DNA of 39,234 nucleotides from Morganella morganii H1r (GTDB lineage Bacteria; Pseudomonadota; Gammaproteobacteria; Enterobacterales; Enterobacteriaceae). Numbering within the stretch: the first letter of the stretch is position 1; every line of letters begins with the position of its first letter. The DNA lies in NCBI RefSeq assembly GCF_000633515.1, contig NZ_AYMP01000009.1, positions 1-39,234 of the forward strand. Direction: 5' to 3'. The notes under the pieces were generated by a model. That model saw nothing but the letters and a program-made list of their open reading frames with translations, was not told the origin of the DNA and ran no database searches. The translations under genes and the position numbers were made by a program. Below are positions 19,311-27,999 of the stretch, piece after piece.

Positions 19311-20249
19311 TTAATTCCCCTGATTTAACCAAGCCATATATTCACGGACACCTTCGGCGACCGTTTTAAACTCACCCGGGTAACCGGCTGCACGCAGATT
19401 GGTCAGGTCAGCCTGGGTATATGCCTGGTAGCGGCCTTTCAGTTTTTCCGGGAACGGGATGTAATCGAGCGCGCACTGGCGGTCACTGTGGAAACCGGTC
19501 ACAGCATCGGCGACAGCCTGGAAAGATTCTGCACGGCCGGTACCGCAGTTGAAAATACCGGATTTGGCATTTTTCCAGAACCACAGGTTTACATCCGCCA
19601 CATCACCCACATAGATGAAATCGCGCAGGAAGTTTTCACTGCCGGAGAATAATTTCGGGTTTTCGCCGTTTAAAATCTGATTATTCAGATGGAAAGCGAC
19701 ACTCGCCATGCTGCCTTTATGGCCTTCACGCGGGCCGTAGACGTTGAAATAACGGAAACCGCAGATCTGAGACTCTGCTTCCGGCAGAATTTCACGGACA
19801 TACTGATCAAACAGGAATTTGGAATAACCATACACATTTAATGGCTTTTCATACTGCCGATCTTCAATAAAATTATCACTGCGTCCGCCGTAGGTGGCGG
19901 CAGAAGAGGCATACAGGAACGGGATTTGGCGATCCAGACAATAATGCAGCAGTTCTTTGGAGTACTGATAGTTATTATCCATCATGTACTTGCCGTCCCA
20001 CTCGGTGGTGGATGAGCAGGCACCTTCATGGAATACCGCCTCAACATCCCCGAAATCATCCCCGGCCACAATACCTGCGATAAAATCTTCTTTATCCATG
20101 TAATCGGCGATATTCAGATCGACCAGATTGACAAATTTGGTGCCGTCTTTCAGGTTATCCACGACTAAAATATCCGTGTAACCGTCATCATTCAGTGCTT
20201 TTACAATATTGCTGCCGATAAATCCGGCACCGCCGGTGACAATAATCAT
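19311..20249 (-). CDS. hldD: ADP-L-glycero-D-manno-heptose 6-epimerase
   Basis: HldD converts ADP-D,D-heptose to ADP-L,D-heptose, the donor used by WaaC, WaaF and WaaQ. The 312-residue SDR protein has the NAD(P) motif [15 protein letters not shown] at its N terminus, the active-site YGYSKFLFD (Y-x3-K) near residue 140, and ATYGGR. I chose the ATG at 20249, preceded on the minus strand by AGAGGAA. An upstream ATG at 20273 would add eight residues that break the standard N terminus. It is the first gene of hldD-waaF-waaC. Confidence 0.96.
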   Translation of the reverse strand: MIIVTGGAGFIGSNIVKALNDDGYTDILVVDNLKDGTKFVNLVDLNIADYMDKEDFIAGIVAGDDFGDVEAVFHEGACSSTTEWDGKYMMDNNYQYSKELLHYCLDRQIPFLYASSAATYGGRSDNFIEDRQYEKPLNVYGYSKFLFDQYVREILPEAESQICGFRYFNVYGPREGHKGSMASVAFHLNNQILNGENPKLFSGSENFLRDFIYVGDVADVNLWFWKNAKSGIFNCGTGRAESFQAVADAVTGFHSDRQCALDYIPFPEKLKGRYQAYTQADLTNLRAAGYPGEFKTVAEGVREYMAWLNQGN

Positions 20250-20373
20250 CACGCATTCCTCTGTTCGGTTCATTTAAGAAAATGAAAAAATCACTGCTTT
20301 TATCATAGCATTGATGGGAGTCTGACGTGGATGAAAAAATTGCGGCGGCAGGAAGATCTCCCGTGTTACCGGG

Positions 20374-20401
20374 TTGTTTTCCGCTGATGATCTGTTATAC
20401 C
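20374..20401 (+). promoter_or_regulatory. Weak candidate promoter for the membrane-protein pair
   Basis: TTGTTT at 20374-20379 and TATACC at 20396-20401 are 16 bases apart and lie 75 bases ahead of the ATG at 20476. The match is only moderate; this is the best pair seen in the hldD upstream region on the plus strand. Confidence 0.3.
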
Positions 20402-20475
20402 GTGAACACTATTTATAACGTTATCTTATTATGTTATCCGGCCGGACAGTGTCTCCGGACTTTAAAGGAATATGC

Positions 20476-21417
20476 ATGAACCCGACCACTGTTTTCCGGT
20501 TACCGTTATTATTTGTACTGGCTTATGTGCTTATCCTGGGTGGTTCGCTGATCCTGGTTTCTTATCCGTCTGTCAGTGTCAGCTCGCCTGATTTAACATT
20601 AGCGGCGTATTTGTCGCGGGTATTTTCTTTTCAGCTGATCCAGCTGACCGGTATTTTCACCCTGACATCACTCCTTTTTTATCATAACCGGATAACCGAA
20701 CTGAACCGGAAAACAGTGCTGGCAGTTATCGGCCTGACAATATTTCTGTATACGGTAAACAGTATGCTCGGTGCTCTTAAGGCGGAGTGGCTCAGTAATC
20801 TGGCGGCGCAAATCATTGCAGATGGATCCGGGCTTTCAGATATTATTCTGATGATAAAAACGGTCGATATTTTTCTGTACCTGATTTCTTTTGTATTACT
20901 CGGTATCGCCACCCGTCTGACGGCGGCTTATTATCTTAAAGTCAGTTATCCGGCCGTTATTCCGGACGGAAAATCACCGGATATTTACGCCGTGTTGTTC
21001 AGTACCGGGATAGTGTACTTATTGTGGATGGCGGCATCATTTCTGACAGCGGTGATAGCAAAACATTTCCCGGGCGGAATAGCGGAACCGGTTTCTGATA
21101 ATGTGTATATCACGGCGGCAGGTCTGCTGGTGTTGTGCGGTATTATTTTTCTTTTTGTCCGGCACCGGTTTCCGCCGGACGGCGGAATACTGAAAATCAG
21201 ACCTCTGGTGATATCTGTTCTGCTCAGCACCGTATTCAGTCTTCTGGCTATGGCCGCCGTAACGGCGGGGACGCTTTTTATCGTATTAATCAGCGACAGT
21301 TTCCGGCACTTCGGGGAAACAGAGTTATGGATGATGGCGGCGGTCTGTGTCGTGCTGACTCTGTGGATCAGCCGCGCGGTTACCGGCATGATGTTCCGCC
21401 GGTACGGACTGATATAA
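20476..21417 (+). CDS. Multi-span inner membrane protein of unknown function (first of a tandem pair)
   Basis: I do not recognise this family. The 313-residue protein is strongly hydrophobic with about eight predicted membrane segments and short charged loops. It ends in a basic tail (GMMFRRYGLI), suggesting an inner membrane protein. AAAGGA at 20464-20469 supports the ATG at 20476; an in-frame ATG at 20431 has no such site. The N-terminal FRLPLLFVLAY recurs as FRLPLLFVLAW in the next gene, and both have a similar layout of membrane segments. They are therefore probably tandem paralogues. The next gene begins 13 bases later. A role linked to the neighbouring LPS genes is possible but unsupported. 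Confidence 0.75.
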   Translation: MNPTTVFRLPLLFVLAYVLILGGSLILVSYPSVSVSSPDLTLAAYLSRVFSFQLIQLTGIFTLTSLLFYHNRITELNRKTVLAVIGLTIFLYTVNSMLGALKAEWLSNLAAQIIADGSGLSDIILMIKTVDIFLYLISFVLLGIATRLTAAYYLKVSYPAVIPDGKSPDIYAVLFSTGIVYLLWMAASFLTAVIAKHFPGGIAEPVSDNVYITAAGLLVLCGIIFLFVRHRFPPDGGILKIRPLVISVLLSTVFSLLAMAAVTAGTLFIVLISDSFRHFGETELWMMAAVCVVLTLWISRAVTGMMFRRYGLI

Positions 21418-21430
21418 AAAGGAGTGATAT

Positions 21431-22414
21431 ATGCAGGGAGAATCCTCTGCGGAAAACACGTCATTTTTCCGCCTGCCGCTGTTATTTGTGCTTGCCTGGC
21501 TGGGGGCAGGATACCTATGGGTACATGTTATTCTGCCGAAACTACTGACGGGGTATGTCTTTTATTATCTCTGGCCGCTGATCCGGCTTAACAGCATCAC
21601 GGAGTGGATTGTTTACAGTCCGCTGTTCTTTGTGGTGACGTCATTTGTTTTCCTGCAGCGGCATTTCAGCCGGGCAGATTCCGGGGCAGCTATCCGGGTC
21701 ATTATTATGGCGGTTATCTGTTTTGTCCTGATTGAAGCCGCCGGTTTTCTGCAGCTGATGATGACATTATCCGGTATGGAAAAAAGGCCGCATTTTTTTT
21801 CTCCTCCGGTACTGATGATGACACTGCACTGGTTTTTAAAATTGCTGGTGGCGGTTGCCGTTGTATGGCTGACTACGTGGCTGATGACCCGGGTATGCAG
21901 TAAAAATACCCCGGCACCCCGGCTGACACCGCAGAATCACCGCCTGGTGAACAGTGTGTTACTGGTGATACCGATGCTGGTTATTTATTTTCTGACATCA
22001 TTTCTGATTTTTATGATCGCGGCGGACAGCTCATCCCGTGAGGGGATCATACAGTCCGTGCTTATTCTGTTTACCTCCGGATCCACGGATTTATTGCTGC
22101 AATTGCTGATTATGATCTCTGTTCTGATTGCGATACTGTACAGTGCCTTGGGATACAGCGGGGAGCAGCTGCGGGTGAAACGACTGTTGCTGACAGCGGT
22201 GGCCGGTGCACTGGTGATCGGTCTGGTGTATTACGGGCTGATTTTTATCTCGTTTTATTTTACCGGCGGTAATGCTTACGGTAACCCGGGCGCAACGGAT
22301 CGCTCAGTTACTGCTTCCCGTTATCTGAGCCTTGTGATCGCCGGGTTTATTCTGCGGATGATGGTGAAAAAATTGTTCCGGGAAATACCGGCAGCGGAGC
22401 CGATAACGAATTAA
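21431..22414 (+). CDS. Multi-span inner membrane protein of unknown function (second of a tandem pair)
   Basis: This 327-residue protein is not recognised. It has about eight hydrophobic segments, a central polar loop around residues 155-180 (SKNTPAPRLTPQNHRLVN), and a basic C-terminal region (LRMMVKKLFREI). It shares FRLPLLFVLA with the preceding protein and a similar segment order, indicating a duplication followed by divergence. AAAAGGAG lies just before the ATG. It ends 11 bases from the convergent yibQ with no terminator visible between them. Confidence 0.75.
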   Translation: MQGESSAENTSFFRLPLLFVLAWLGAGYLWVHVILPKLLTGYVFYYLWPLIRLNSITEWIVYSPLFFVVTSFVFLQRHFSRADSGAAIRVIIMAVICFVLIEAAGFLQLMMTLSGMEKRPHFFSPPVLMMTLHWFLKLLVAVAVVWLTTWLMTRVCSKNTPAPRLTPQNHRLVNSVLLVIPMLVIYFLTSFLIFMIAADSSSREGIIQSVLILFTSGSTDLLLQLLIMISVLIAILYSALGYSGEQLRVKRLLLTAVAGALVIGLVYYGLIFISFYFTGGNAYGNPGATDRSVTASRYLSLVIAGFILRMMVKKLFREIPAAEPITN

Positions 22415-22425
22415 TTACCGGCGCA

Positions 22426-23451
22426 TCACTTTTTATTGATTTCCGCTGCTTTTTCCGCAGTCGGTACTGCATCCGCTTGCGGCAGCGCCATACGGATGGA
22501 GGACAGGACTTCTGCCACTTTGCCGTTCAGCTGATCTCTCATGACCGCTTCAGCCAGCAGGTTGATATAGCGGGTGTAGAACTCCCCGCCGATTTCCGTT
22601 TTACCTTCGCACTGTTCTGTCATTGGTGTCAGCCACGGTTTTTCCTTCTCCGCAGGTTTGACCGGTACGACCGGTTTCTCCGGCTGCGGTTTTACGGCGG
22701 ATGGTTTACCGGCATGCGTCAGCATATATCCCGGTGACACCAGCTGAATATCCGGCGGCAGTTGCGGGATGAGCTTATGCAGTGCGCGCACCGTCGACGG
22801 ATGCGGGTGCCCGATGGCGATCACCGATCCCTGCTTACGTGCCAGCGCAACAGCCCGGTTCAGCTGTTTGCGGGTCTCTTCCTCTGTCTGCACATTATCC
22901 AGAAAAACCTGGCGGCGCAGTACCCGGACCGGCGTTCCCTGTGCAGCCTGTGTGGCTTTGGTGCTGCCGATGGTCACACTGTCGAGGAAATAAAAACCGG
23001 AGCCGGAGAGGGATGCCATCACATGCTGCATGGCGGTCAGATCAGAGGTCATTGCGCTGCCCATATGGTTATTCATCCCGGTGGCATACGGCACCCGGGC
23101 AATCGCGGCTTTGATCAGGGTATCAATTTCTGCGGCACTCATGGACGGGCGCAGGGTATCGCGTTCCAGCGGCTGTTTGCTGATCGGTGCCATCGGCATA
23201 TGAATAAGAATTTCCCGGCCCTGACGATGGGCTTTCTCCGCCATCTCTTTGCCGAACGGGGAGTTCGGCAGGATAGCGATCGAGACCTGCGGCGGCAGTT
23301 CCAGGATACGGTTATCATCCTGTTTGCGGTAACCGAAATCATCGATCACAATGGCGAGCTGCGCTGCAGCAGCAGAAAACGTTATCAGTGACGAAGTGAT
23401 AAAAAGTAACGAAGTCAGTAAGATATTTTTTGTTTTCTGCCGGTAAGTCAC
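22426..23451 (-). CDS. yibQ: Divergent polysaccharide deacetylase family protein YibQ
   Basis: The 341-residue protein starts with a GTG and has an N-terminal signal sequence (KNILLTSLLFITSSLITFSAAAAQ), so it is exported. The deacetylase-like domain has AIVIDDFGYR near residue 35, ILIHMPMAP, MNNHMGSAMT and VIAIGHPHPST. A proline/lysine-rich linker (about residues 250-275) leads to an extra C-terminal region of roughly 65 residues not needed for the fold. The biochemical function is not established. GGGGAG within the end of envC is its ribosome binding site. It follows envC after six bases, the E. coli order. Confidence 0.9.
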   Translation of the reverse strand: MTYRQKTKNILLTSLLFITSSLITFSAAAAQLAIVIDDFGYRKQDDNRILELPPQVSIAILPNSPFGKEMAEKAHRQGREILIHMPMAPISKQPLERDTLRPSMSAAEIDTLIKAAIARVPYATGMNNHMGSAMTSDLTAMQHVMASLSGSGFYFLDSVTIGSTKATQAAQGTPVRVLRRQVFLDNVQTEEETRKQLNRAVALARKQGSVIAIGHPHPSTVRALHKLIPQLPPDIQLVSPGYMLTHAGKPSAVKPQPEKPVVPVKPAEKEKPWLTPMTEQCEGKTEIGGEFYTRYINLLAEAVMRDQLNGKVAEVLSSIRMALPQADAVPTAEKAAEINKK

Positions 23452-23457
23452 GGTGTG

Positions 23458-24741
23458 CTATCTCCCCAGCCAGGGCTGCGGGTTAACCGTCCGTCCCTGG
23501 CGCCGGATTTCAAAATAGAGGCCCGGTTTTTCCTGACCTCCGCTGCTGCCCACCAGTGCAACCGGCTGACCGGCTTTCACCTGATCACCCACATTCACCA
23601 GTGCGCTCTGGTTATACCCGTACAGGCTCATATCCCCTTTACCGTGCTCAACCACCACCACAAGGCCATAGCCCTGCAGCCAGTCCGCCAGCAGGACACG
23701 GCCATCCGCCACCGCTTTTACCTGTGTCCCTTCCGGCGCGCCGATCACCATGCCTTTCCAGCGCAGTTCACCGGAGATACTGTCACCGAAACGGTGTACC
23801 AGCGGACCACGGACCGGCCAGACAGCCTGACCGGCAGGACGGCCCAGTCCCCCGGTACGGGACATCAGCGAACGTTCATCCTGAGTCGGGGTATAGGTGG
23901 AGCCTTTTTTCTTCGCCTGCGCCTGTTTTTCGCGGATACGGGCGGCTTCACGGGCTTCGCGTTCCGCACGGGCTTTGGCCTCACGCTCCGCTTTGGCTAT
24001 CTTGTTGCGCAGCTGGCTTTCGTTTTGCCGCATCACCAGCAAATCTTTTTGATCGGCTTTCAGCGAGCGCTCCAGCTCGGTCAGCGTGGATTTTCGCGCG
24101 GTTTGGGCGTTGTCGAGCTTTTTCTTTTCACTCTGCTGTTTGCCGAGCAGTTTTTTCTGCTCTGCACGTTTTTGTTGTTCGGTCTGACGGCGGGTGTGCA
24201 GCAGCTGAGTGGTTTCTTCCAGCTCTGCAATGGTTTTTTCCCGTGCGGCACCGATATAGGTGTAATAGGCGAGGATCCGCTCATCACGCTGACCTTCCTC
24301 ACCCTTGAAAATCAGTTCAATACCCTGATGACGTCCCTGACGGAATGCCGCATCCAGCTGTTTTGACAGCAGCGCCCGCTGAGACTTCTGCTTTGCATCC
24401 AGCTGTTTGATTTCAGAACTGAGAGAGGTGATTTCACCATCGAGCTGTTTCAGGGTTTTTTGCGTGGAATAGAGTTCACGACCGGCAGCGGCGATATCCT
24501 TTTCCTGATTTTTCAGCTGGGTTAACAGATTCGCGCGTTTTCCCTGCTGCTCTTTGACGCTCTTTTCTTTCTCCGCAATATTCAGCTGGAGATTTTTCAG
24601 CTCATTCTTGCTGGCATCAGCGGTGGTTGTATTGGCGGCAGACACAGCAAAAGAGACCGGCAACAGCAGCGCTGCCAGTAATGTGCGGACACCGGGGGAT
24701 ACCCGGCGGGAATGTGTGCGGAAAACGTGCTTATGCGCCAA
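23458..24741 (-). CDS. envC: EnvC, activator of the amidases AmiA/AmiB (degenerate LytM domain)
   Basis: EnvC is recruited to the division site by FtsEX and activates periplasmic amidases that split septal peptidoglycan. The 427-residue protein has a signal sequence ending near ASAAN-type residues (VSFAVSAAN, about 30-37). A long coiled coil follows (about 45-280, rich in K, E, Q). The C-terminal LytM-like domain carries WPVRGPLVHRFG, ELRWKGMVIGAPEG and GLYFEIRRQGRTVNPQPWL. The HxH zinc motif of active M23 enzymes is replaced (LYFEI), as expected for EnvC, which activates rather than cuts. The first usable start is TTG at 24741; no in-frame ATG or GTG precedes it before a stop. gpmI, which precedes envC in E. 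coli, is absent. Confidence 0.94.
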   Translation of the reverse strand: MAHKHVFRTHSRRVSPGVRTLLAALLLPVSFAVSAANTTTADASKNELKNLQLNIAEKEKSVKEQQGKRANLLTQLKNQEKDIAAAGRELYSTQKTLKQLDGEITSLSSEIKQLDAKQKSQRALLSKQLDAAFRQGRHQGIELIFKGEEGQRDERILAYYTYIGAAREKTIAELEETTQLLHTRRQTEQQKRAEQKKLLGKQQSEKKKLDNAQTARKSTLTELERSLKADQKDLLVMRQNESQLRNKIAKAEREAKARAEREAREAARIREKQAQAKKKGSTYTPTQDERSLMSRTGGLGRPAGQAVWPVRGPLVHRFGDSISGELRWKGMVIGAPEGTQVKAVADGRVLLADWLQGYGLVVVVEHGKGDMSLYGYNQSALVNVGDQVKAGQPVALVGSSGGQEKPGLYFEIRRQGRTVNPQPWLGR

Positions 24742-25095
24742 TTTATCTGACCCTGCCGTTGCGCCAAAGAAACGATCGTATTTAACTATTCTAAACTACA
24801 ATTATTCCATGCCATTTAGAGCGTTACCAGTCCTGTTGTCCGGGATTTACACTTCGGGACAATCCGGCGGCAGAGATTCACCGCGAATTTGTTGCGTTTG
24901 TTTTTTACCTTAGCCGCGAATCAATGGTAAATTAACCCCTCTGTCTGTCGGAAAAATGAATTTTCGCGGCATGCGCCGCAAAATTACGATGAAAACAGCC
25001 ATAACCCGGGCAAGACCGGCTGTATTTGAACCGGCACACAGGTATACTTCTGCCCTTTGATCTTTGTTATTAACCAACGGGAGTTATTGTCCCCC
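24742..25095. other. envC-yibN divergent spacer without a gene
   Basis: In E. coli gpmI occupies this position; no coding remnant is visible here. The spacer contains the heptamer CCGCGAA three times: 24881-24887, 24914-24920 and inverted at 24963-24969. It also has a G+C dyad GCGGC/GCCGC around 24966-24979 that has no T run. A TATACT at 25043-25048 lacks a properly spaced -35. The repeats may be regulatory; nothing more can be said from the sequence. Confidence 0.4.
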
Positions 25096-25533
25096 ATGCT
25101 GCAAGAAATTATGCCATTTGTCAGTAAGCACCCTATTATCAGCCTTGTATGGGTCGCGTTACTGATCTCAGTCATCGCACTGACTGTCAAAGGACTGTTT
25201 TCAAAAGTGAAAACAATTCCGCGTTCTGCTGCTATCGCACTGATGAATAAAGAAGAAGCGATTGTCGTGGATACCCGTACCCGGGACGATTTCCGCCGTG
25301 GTCATATCATTGACGCGGTCAATCTGACGCCGTCAGAAATTAAAGACAACAACCTCGGTGAAGTGGAAAAACACAAAAACCGTCCTGTTATCCTGGTTTC
25401 CGCCAACGGTATGGAGCTGGTCAAACCGGCTGAAAGCCTGCTCAAAGCCGGTTTTGAACGTGTATTTGTGCTGAAAGACGGCCTCTCCGGCTGGACCGGT
25501 GATAACTTACCGCTTTCCCGCAGCAAAAAGTAA
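25096..25533 (+). CDS. yibN: Membrane-anchored rhodanese-like protein YibN, probably non-catalytic
   Basis: The 145-residue protein has one N-terminal membrane segment (about residues 15-33, IISLVWVALLISVIALTV) followed by a cytoplasmic rhodanese domain. The latter has VVDTRTRDDFRRGHIIDAVNL and a C-terminal GLSGWTGDNLPL. The position of the catalytic cysteine is occupied by serine (ILVSANGM), so sulfur transfer is unlikely. The ATG at 25096 gives the family N terminus MLQEIMPFVSKHP; an upstream in-frame start is less good. YibN has been reported as a partner of the insertase YidC; that is literature knowledge. In E. coli grxC follows; here secB does. Confidence 0.92.
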   Translation: MLQEIMPFVSKHPIISLVWVALLISVIALTVKGLFSKVKTIPRSAAIALMNKEEAIVVDTRTRDDFRRGHIIDAVNLTPSEIKDNNLGEVEKHKNRPVILVSANGMELVKPAESLLKAGFERVFVLKDGLSGWTGDNLPLSRSKK

Positions 25534-25539
25534 TCCGGC

Positions 25540-25564
25540 AAAGGAGGATTGGAACATCCCCTTT
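25540..25564 (+). other. Hairpin with an unused Shine-Dalgarno sequence in the yibN-secB spacer
   Basis: AAAGG-A-GGAT (25540-25549) pairs with ATCCCCTTT (25556-25564): nine pairs with one bulged A around a 6-base loop. The left arm contains a perfect AAAGGAGG that serves no recognisable gene. It lies six bases after the yibN stop, where grxC would follow in E. coli. Only three T end the stem, so termination would be weak at best. Confidence 0.35.
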
Positions 25565-25604
25565 GTAACTCACACTCTTTATATGGATATCAAAAGGTAA
25601 CACT

Positions 25605-26078
25605 ATGTCAGAACAACAAAACACAGAAATGTCTTTCAACATTCAGCGCGTTTACACCAAAGATATTTCTTTTGAAGCGCCGAATGCACCTGCCGTTTTC
25701 CAGCAGGAGTGGCAGCCGGAAGTGAAGATGGATCTGGACACCGGTTCAACCAAACTGGCTGATGACGTTTATGAAATCGTTCTGCGCGTCACTGTGACCG
25801 CGACCATGGGCGAAGAAACCGCGTTCCTGTGTGAAGTTCAGCAGGCCGGTATTTTCACCATCGGTGGTCTGGAAGGAACCCAGCTGGCGCACTGCCTGGG
25901 TGCATACTGCCCGAATATCCTGTTCCCGTATGCCCGTGAGTGCATCGCAGGCCTGGTTGGCCGCGGTACATTCCCTCAGCTGAACCTGGCACCGGTTAAC
26001 TTCGATGCACTGTTCATGAACTATCTGCAGCAGCAGGAACAACAGCAGGCTGCGCAGGAAGGTACACAGGAAGCATAA
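25605..26078 (+). CDS. secB: Protein-export chaperone SecB
   Basis: SecB is a tetrameric cytoplasmic chaperone that keeps presecretory proteins unfolded and hands them to SecA. The 157-residue protein has the family blocks [30 protein letters not shown] and [19 protein letters not shown], and [11 protein letters not shown]. The C-terminal tail is glutamine- and alanine-rich, as in E. coli (155 residues). AAAAGG precedes the ATG. Its stop overlaps the gpsA start by one base. Confidence 0.98.
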   Translation: MSEQQNTEMSFNIQRVYTKDISFEAPNAPAVFQQEWQPEVKMDLDTGSTKLADDVYEIVLRVTVTATMGEETAFLCEVQQAGIFTIGGLEGTQLAHCLGAYCPNILFPYARECIAGLVGRGTFPQLNLAPVNFDALFMNYLQQQEQQQAAQEGTQEA

Positions 26079-27091
26079 TGACAGACGCTTCTATGACTGT
26101 ACTCGGTGCCGGTTCATACGGCACCGCTTTAGCGATCACACTGGCCCGTAACGGGCACCGTGTGGTGCTGTGGGGGCATGACCCGGAACACATCCGCCAG
26201 CTTGAGGCCGATCGCGCCAATCAGGCATTTCTTCCGGATGTCCCGTTCCCGGATACCCTGATCCCGGAAGCTTCCCTTGAAAAAGCCCTCGCGGCCAGCC
26301 GTAATATTCTGCTGGTGGTGCCGAGCCACGTGTTCGGGGATGTGCTCAAACGTGTCAAACCGCTGCTGCGGCCTGATGCCCGGATTATCTGGGCGACCAA
26401 AGGTCTGGAAGCAGAAACAGGACGTCTGCTGGGTGAAGTGGTGCGTGAAGTCCTCGGGGATAACATTCCGCTGGCCATGATCTCCGGTCCCTCTTTTGCC
26501 AAAGAGCTGGCTGCCGGCCTGCCGACGGCGATTGCTGTCGCGGCGACAGAACCTGCCTTTGCCGATGAGGTTCAGCAGCTTTTCCACTGCGGCAAAAGCT
26601 TCCGCGTCTATAAAAACCCGGACTTTATCGGGATCCAGCTCGGCGGTGCCGTGAAAAACGTCATTGCGATCGGGGCGGGGATCTCTGACGGAATGGGGTT
26701 TGGTGCCAACGCGCGAACTGCGCTGATCACCCGTGGTCTGGCAGAAATGACCCGCCTGGGCGTGGCATTAGGCGCAGATCCGTCTACCTTTATGGGTATG
26801 GCTGGTCTGGGTGACCTCGTGCTGACCTGTACTGACAACCAGTCCCGCAACCGCCGTTTCGGCATGATGATGGGGCAGGGTGTGAGTGTGGATGAGGCGC
26901 AGGAGCGCATCGGGCAGGTGGTGGAAGGATACCGTAATACCAAAGAAGTGCGTGCGCTGGCAGAGCGTGCAGGCGTTGAAATGCCTATCACCGAGCAAAT
27001 CTATCAAATACTCTACTGCAATAAAGATGTGCTCGAAGCTGCCCGTGCCCTGTTGGGTCGTGCCACCAAAGAAGAAGGTGAGCATTTTTAA
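26078..27091 (+). CDS. gpsA: Glycerol-3-phosphate dehydrogenase [NAD(P)+]
   Basis: GpsA reduces dihydroxyacetone phosphate to sn-glycerol 3-phosphate for phospholipid synthesis. The 337-residue protein has the dinucleotide motif [13 protein letters not shown] at residues 8-20. It also has [17 protein letters not shown] and the catalytic-lysine region [21 protein letters not shown], followed by [12 protein letters not shown]. It starts on the last base of secB (TAATG), so the two are coupled. cysE follows after 33 bases. Confidence 0.98.
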   Translation: MTDASMTVLGAGSYGTALAITLARNGHRVVLWGHDPEHIRQLEADRANQAFLPDVPFPDTLIPEASLEKALAASRNILLVVPSHVFGDVLKRVKPLLRPDARIIWATKGLEAETGRLLGEVVREVLGDNIPLAMISGPSFAKELAAGLPTAIAVAATEPAFADEVQQLFHCGKSFRVYKNPDFIGIQLGGAVKNVIAIGAGISDGMGFGANARTALITRGLAEMTRLGVALGADPSTFMGMAGLGDLVLTCTDNQSRNRRFGMMMGQGVSVDEAQERIGQVVEGYRNTKEVRALAERAGVEMPITEQIYQILYCNKDVLEAARALLGRATKEEGEHF

Positions 27092-27124
27092 GCCCGTTTT
27101 TTATCCGAAGTCTGTGAGGTAATT

Positions 27125-27925
27125 ATGTCCTACGAAGAACTGGAAGAGGTCTGGAGCTATATAAAGCAGGAAGCGCGGGACTTTGCTGATTGTGAGCCGA
27201 TGCTGGCCAGTTTTTTCCATGCGACATTACTCAAGCATGAGAATCTGGGCAGCGCGCTCAGTTTTATGCTGGCCAACAAACTGGCAACCCCGACCATGCC
27301 GGCGATTTCTGTCCGTGAAGTCGTGGAAGAGGCGTATCACAACGATCCGCAGATGATTAAATCTGCCGCAATGGATATCAAAGCCGTCCGTCTGCGCGAC
27401 CCGGCAGTGGATAAATACTCCACGCCGCTGCTTTACCTGAAAGGCTTCCACGCCTTACAGGCTTACCGCATCGCCAACTGGCTGTGGAACCAGAACCGCC
27501 GCGCCCTGGCAACCTACCTTCAGAACCAGGTTTCCGTGACATTTGGTGTGGATATCCACCCGGCCGCAAAAATCGGCCACGGCATTATGTTTGACCACGC
27601 AACCGGCATTGTCATCGGCGAAACGGCTGTAGTGGAAAACGATGTCTCCATCCTGCAATCCGTTACCCTCGGCGGTACCGGCAAAACCGGCGGCGACCGC
27701 CATCCGAAAGTCCGCGAAGGCGTGATGATCGGTGCGGGTGCCAAAATCCTCGGTAATATCGAAATCGGACGCGGTGCCAAAATCGGCGCAGGCTCCGTGG
27801 TTCTGCACCCGGTCCCGGCACACACCACGGTTGCAGGTGTCCCGGCAAAGATCGTCGGCAAACCGGGCTGTGAGAAACCATCTCTGGATATGGATCAGCA
27901 CTTTAACGGGTGCGAGGGGATTTAG
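27125..27925 (+). CDS. cysE: Serine O-acetyltransferase
   Basis: CysE acetylates L-serine with acetyl-CoA, the first committed step of cysteine synthesis, and is feedback-inhibited by cysteine. The 266-residue protein has the N-terminal helical domain (EELEEVWSYIKQEARD). A left-handed beta-helix of hexapeptide repeats follows from about residue 140, with DIHPAAKIGHGIMFDHATG and VTLGGTGKTGGDRHP. The protein ends in Gly-Ile, the feature that docks into O-acetylserine sulfhydrylase (CysK). From memory of E. coli CysE (273 residues), the tail between the MDQHFNG block and the terminal isoleucine is about seven residues shorter here. GTGAGG precedes the ATG. Confidence 0.97.
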   Translation: MSYEELEEVWSYIKQEARDFADCEPMLASFFHATLLKHENLGSALSFMLANKLATPTMPAISVREVVEEAYHNDPQMIKSAAMDIKAVRLRDPAVDKYSTPLLYLKGFHALQAYRIANWLWNQNRRALATYLQNQVSVTFGVDIHPAAKIGHGIMFDHATGIVIGETAVVENDVSILQSVTLGGTGKTGGDRHPKVREGVMIGAGAKILGNIEIGRGAKIGAGSVVLHPVPAHTTVAGVPAKIVGKPGCEKPSLDMDQHFNGCEGI

Positions 27926-27950
27926 TTTTCGGATCCGGCAACCAAAAGTA

Positions 27951-27976
27951 AAAAAGACAGCCTAGGCTGTCTTTTT
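27951..27976. terminator. Bidirectional terminator between cysE and trmL
   Basis: A perfect 26-bp palindrome has AAAAAGACAGCCT on one side and AGGCTGTCTTTTT on the other. The flanking A and T runs make it a terminator on both strands. It serves the convergent secB-gpsA-cysE transcript and whatever transcript carries trmL, including possible read-through from the O-antigen cluster. Confidence 0.93.
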
Positions 27977-27999
27977 TGTGTCCGGAATACAGAGTATCG

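Noticed and set aside
22762-24366. Long open frames on the plus strand opposite yibQ and envC
   Set aside because: They are shadows of strongly conserved minus-strand genes, with no family resemblance and unnatural composition.
25026-25048. TTGAAC...TATACT as a yibN promoter
   Set aside because: The hexamers are only 11 bases apart, too close for sigma-70, and no extended -10 is present.
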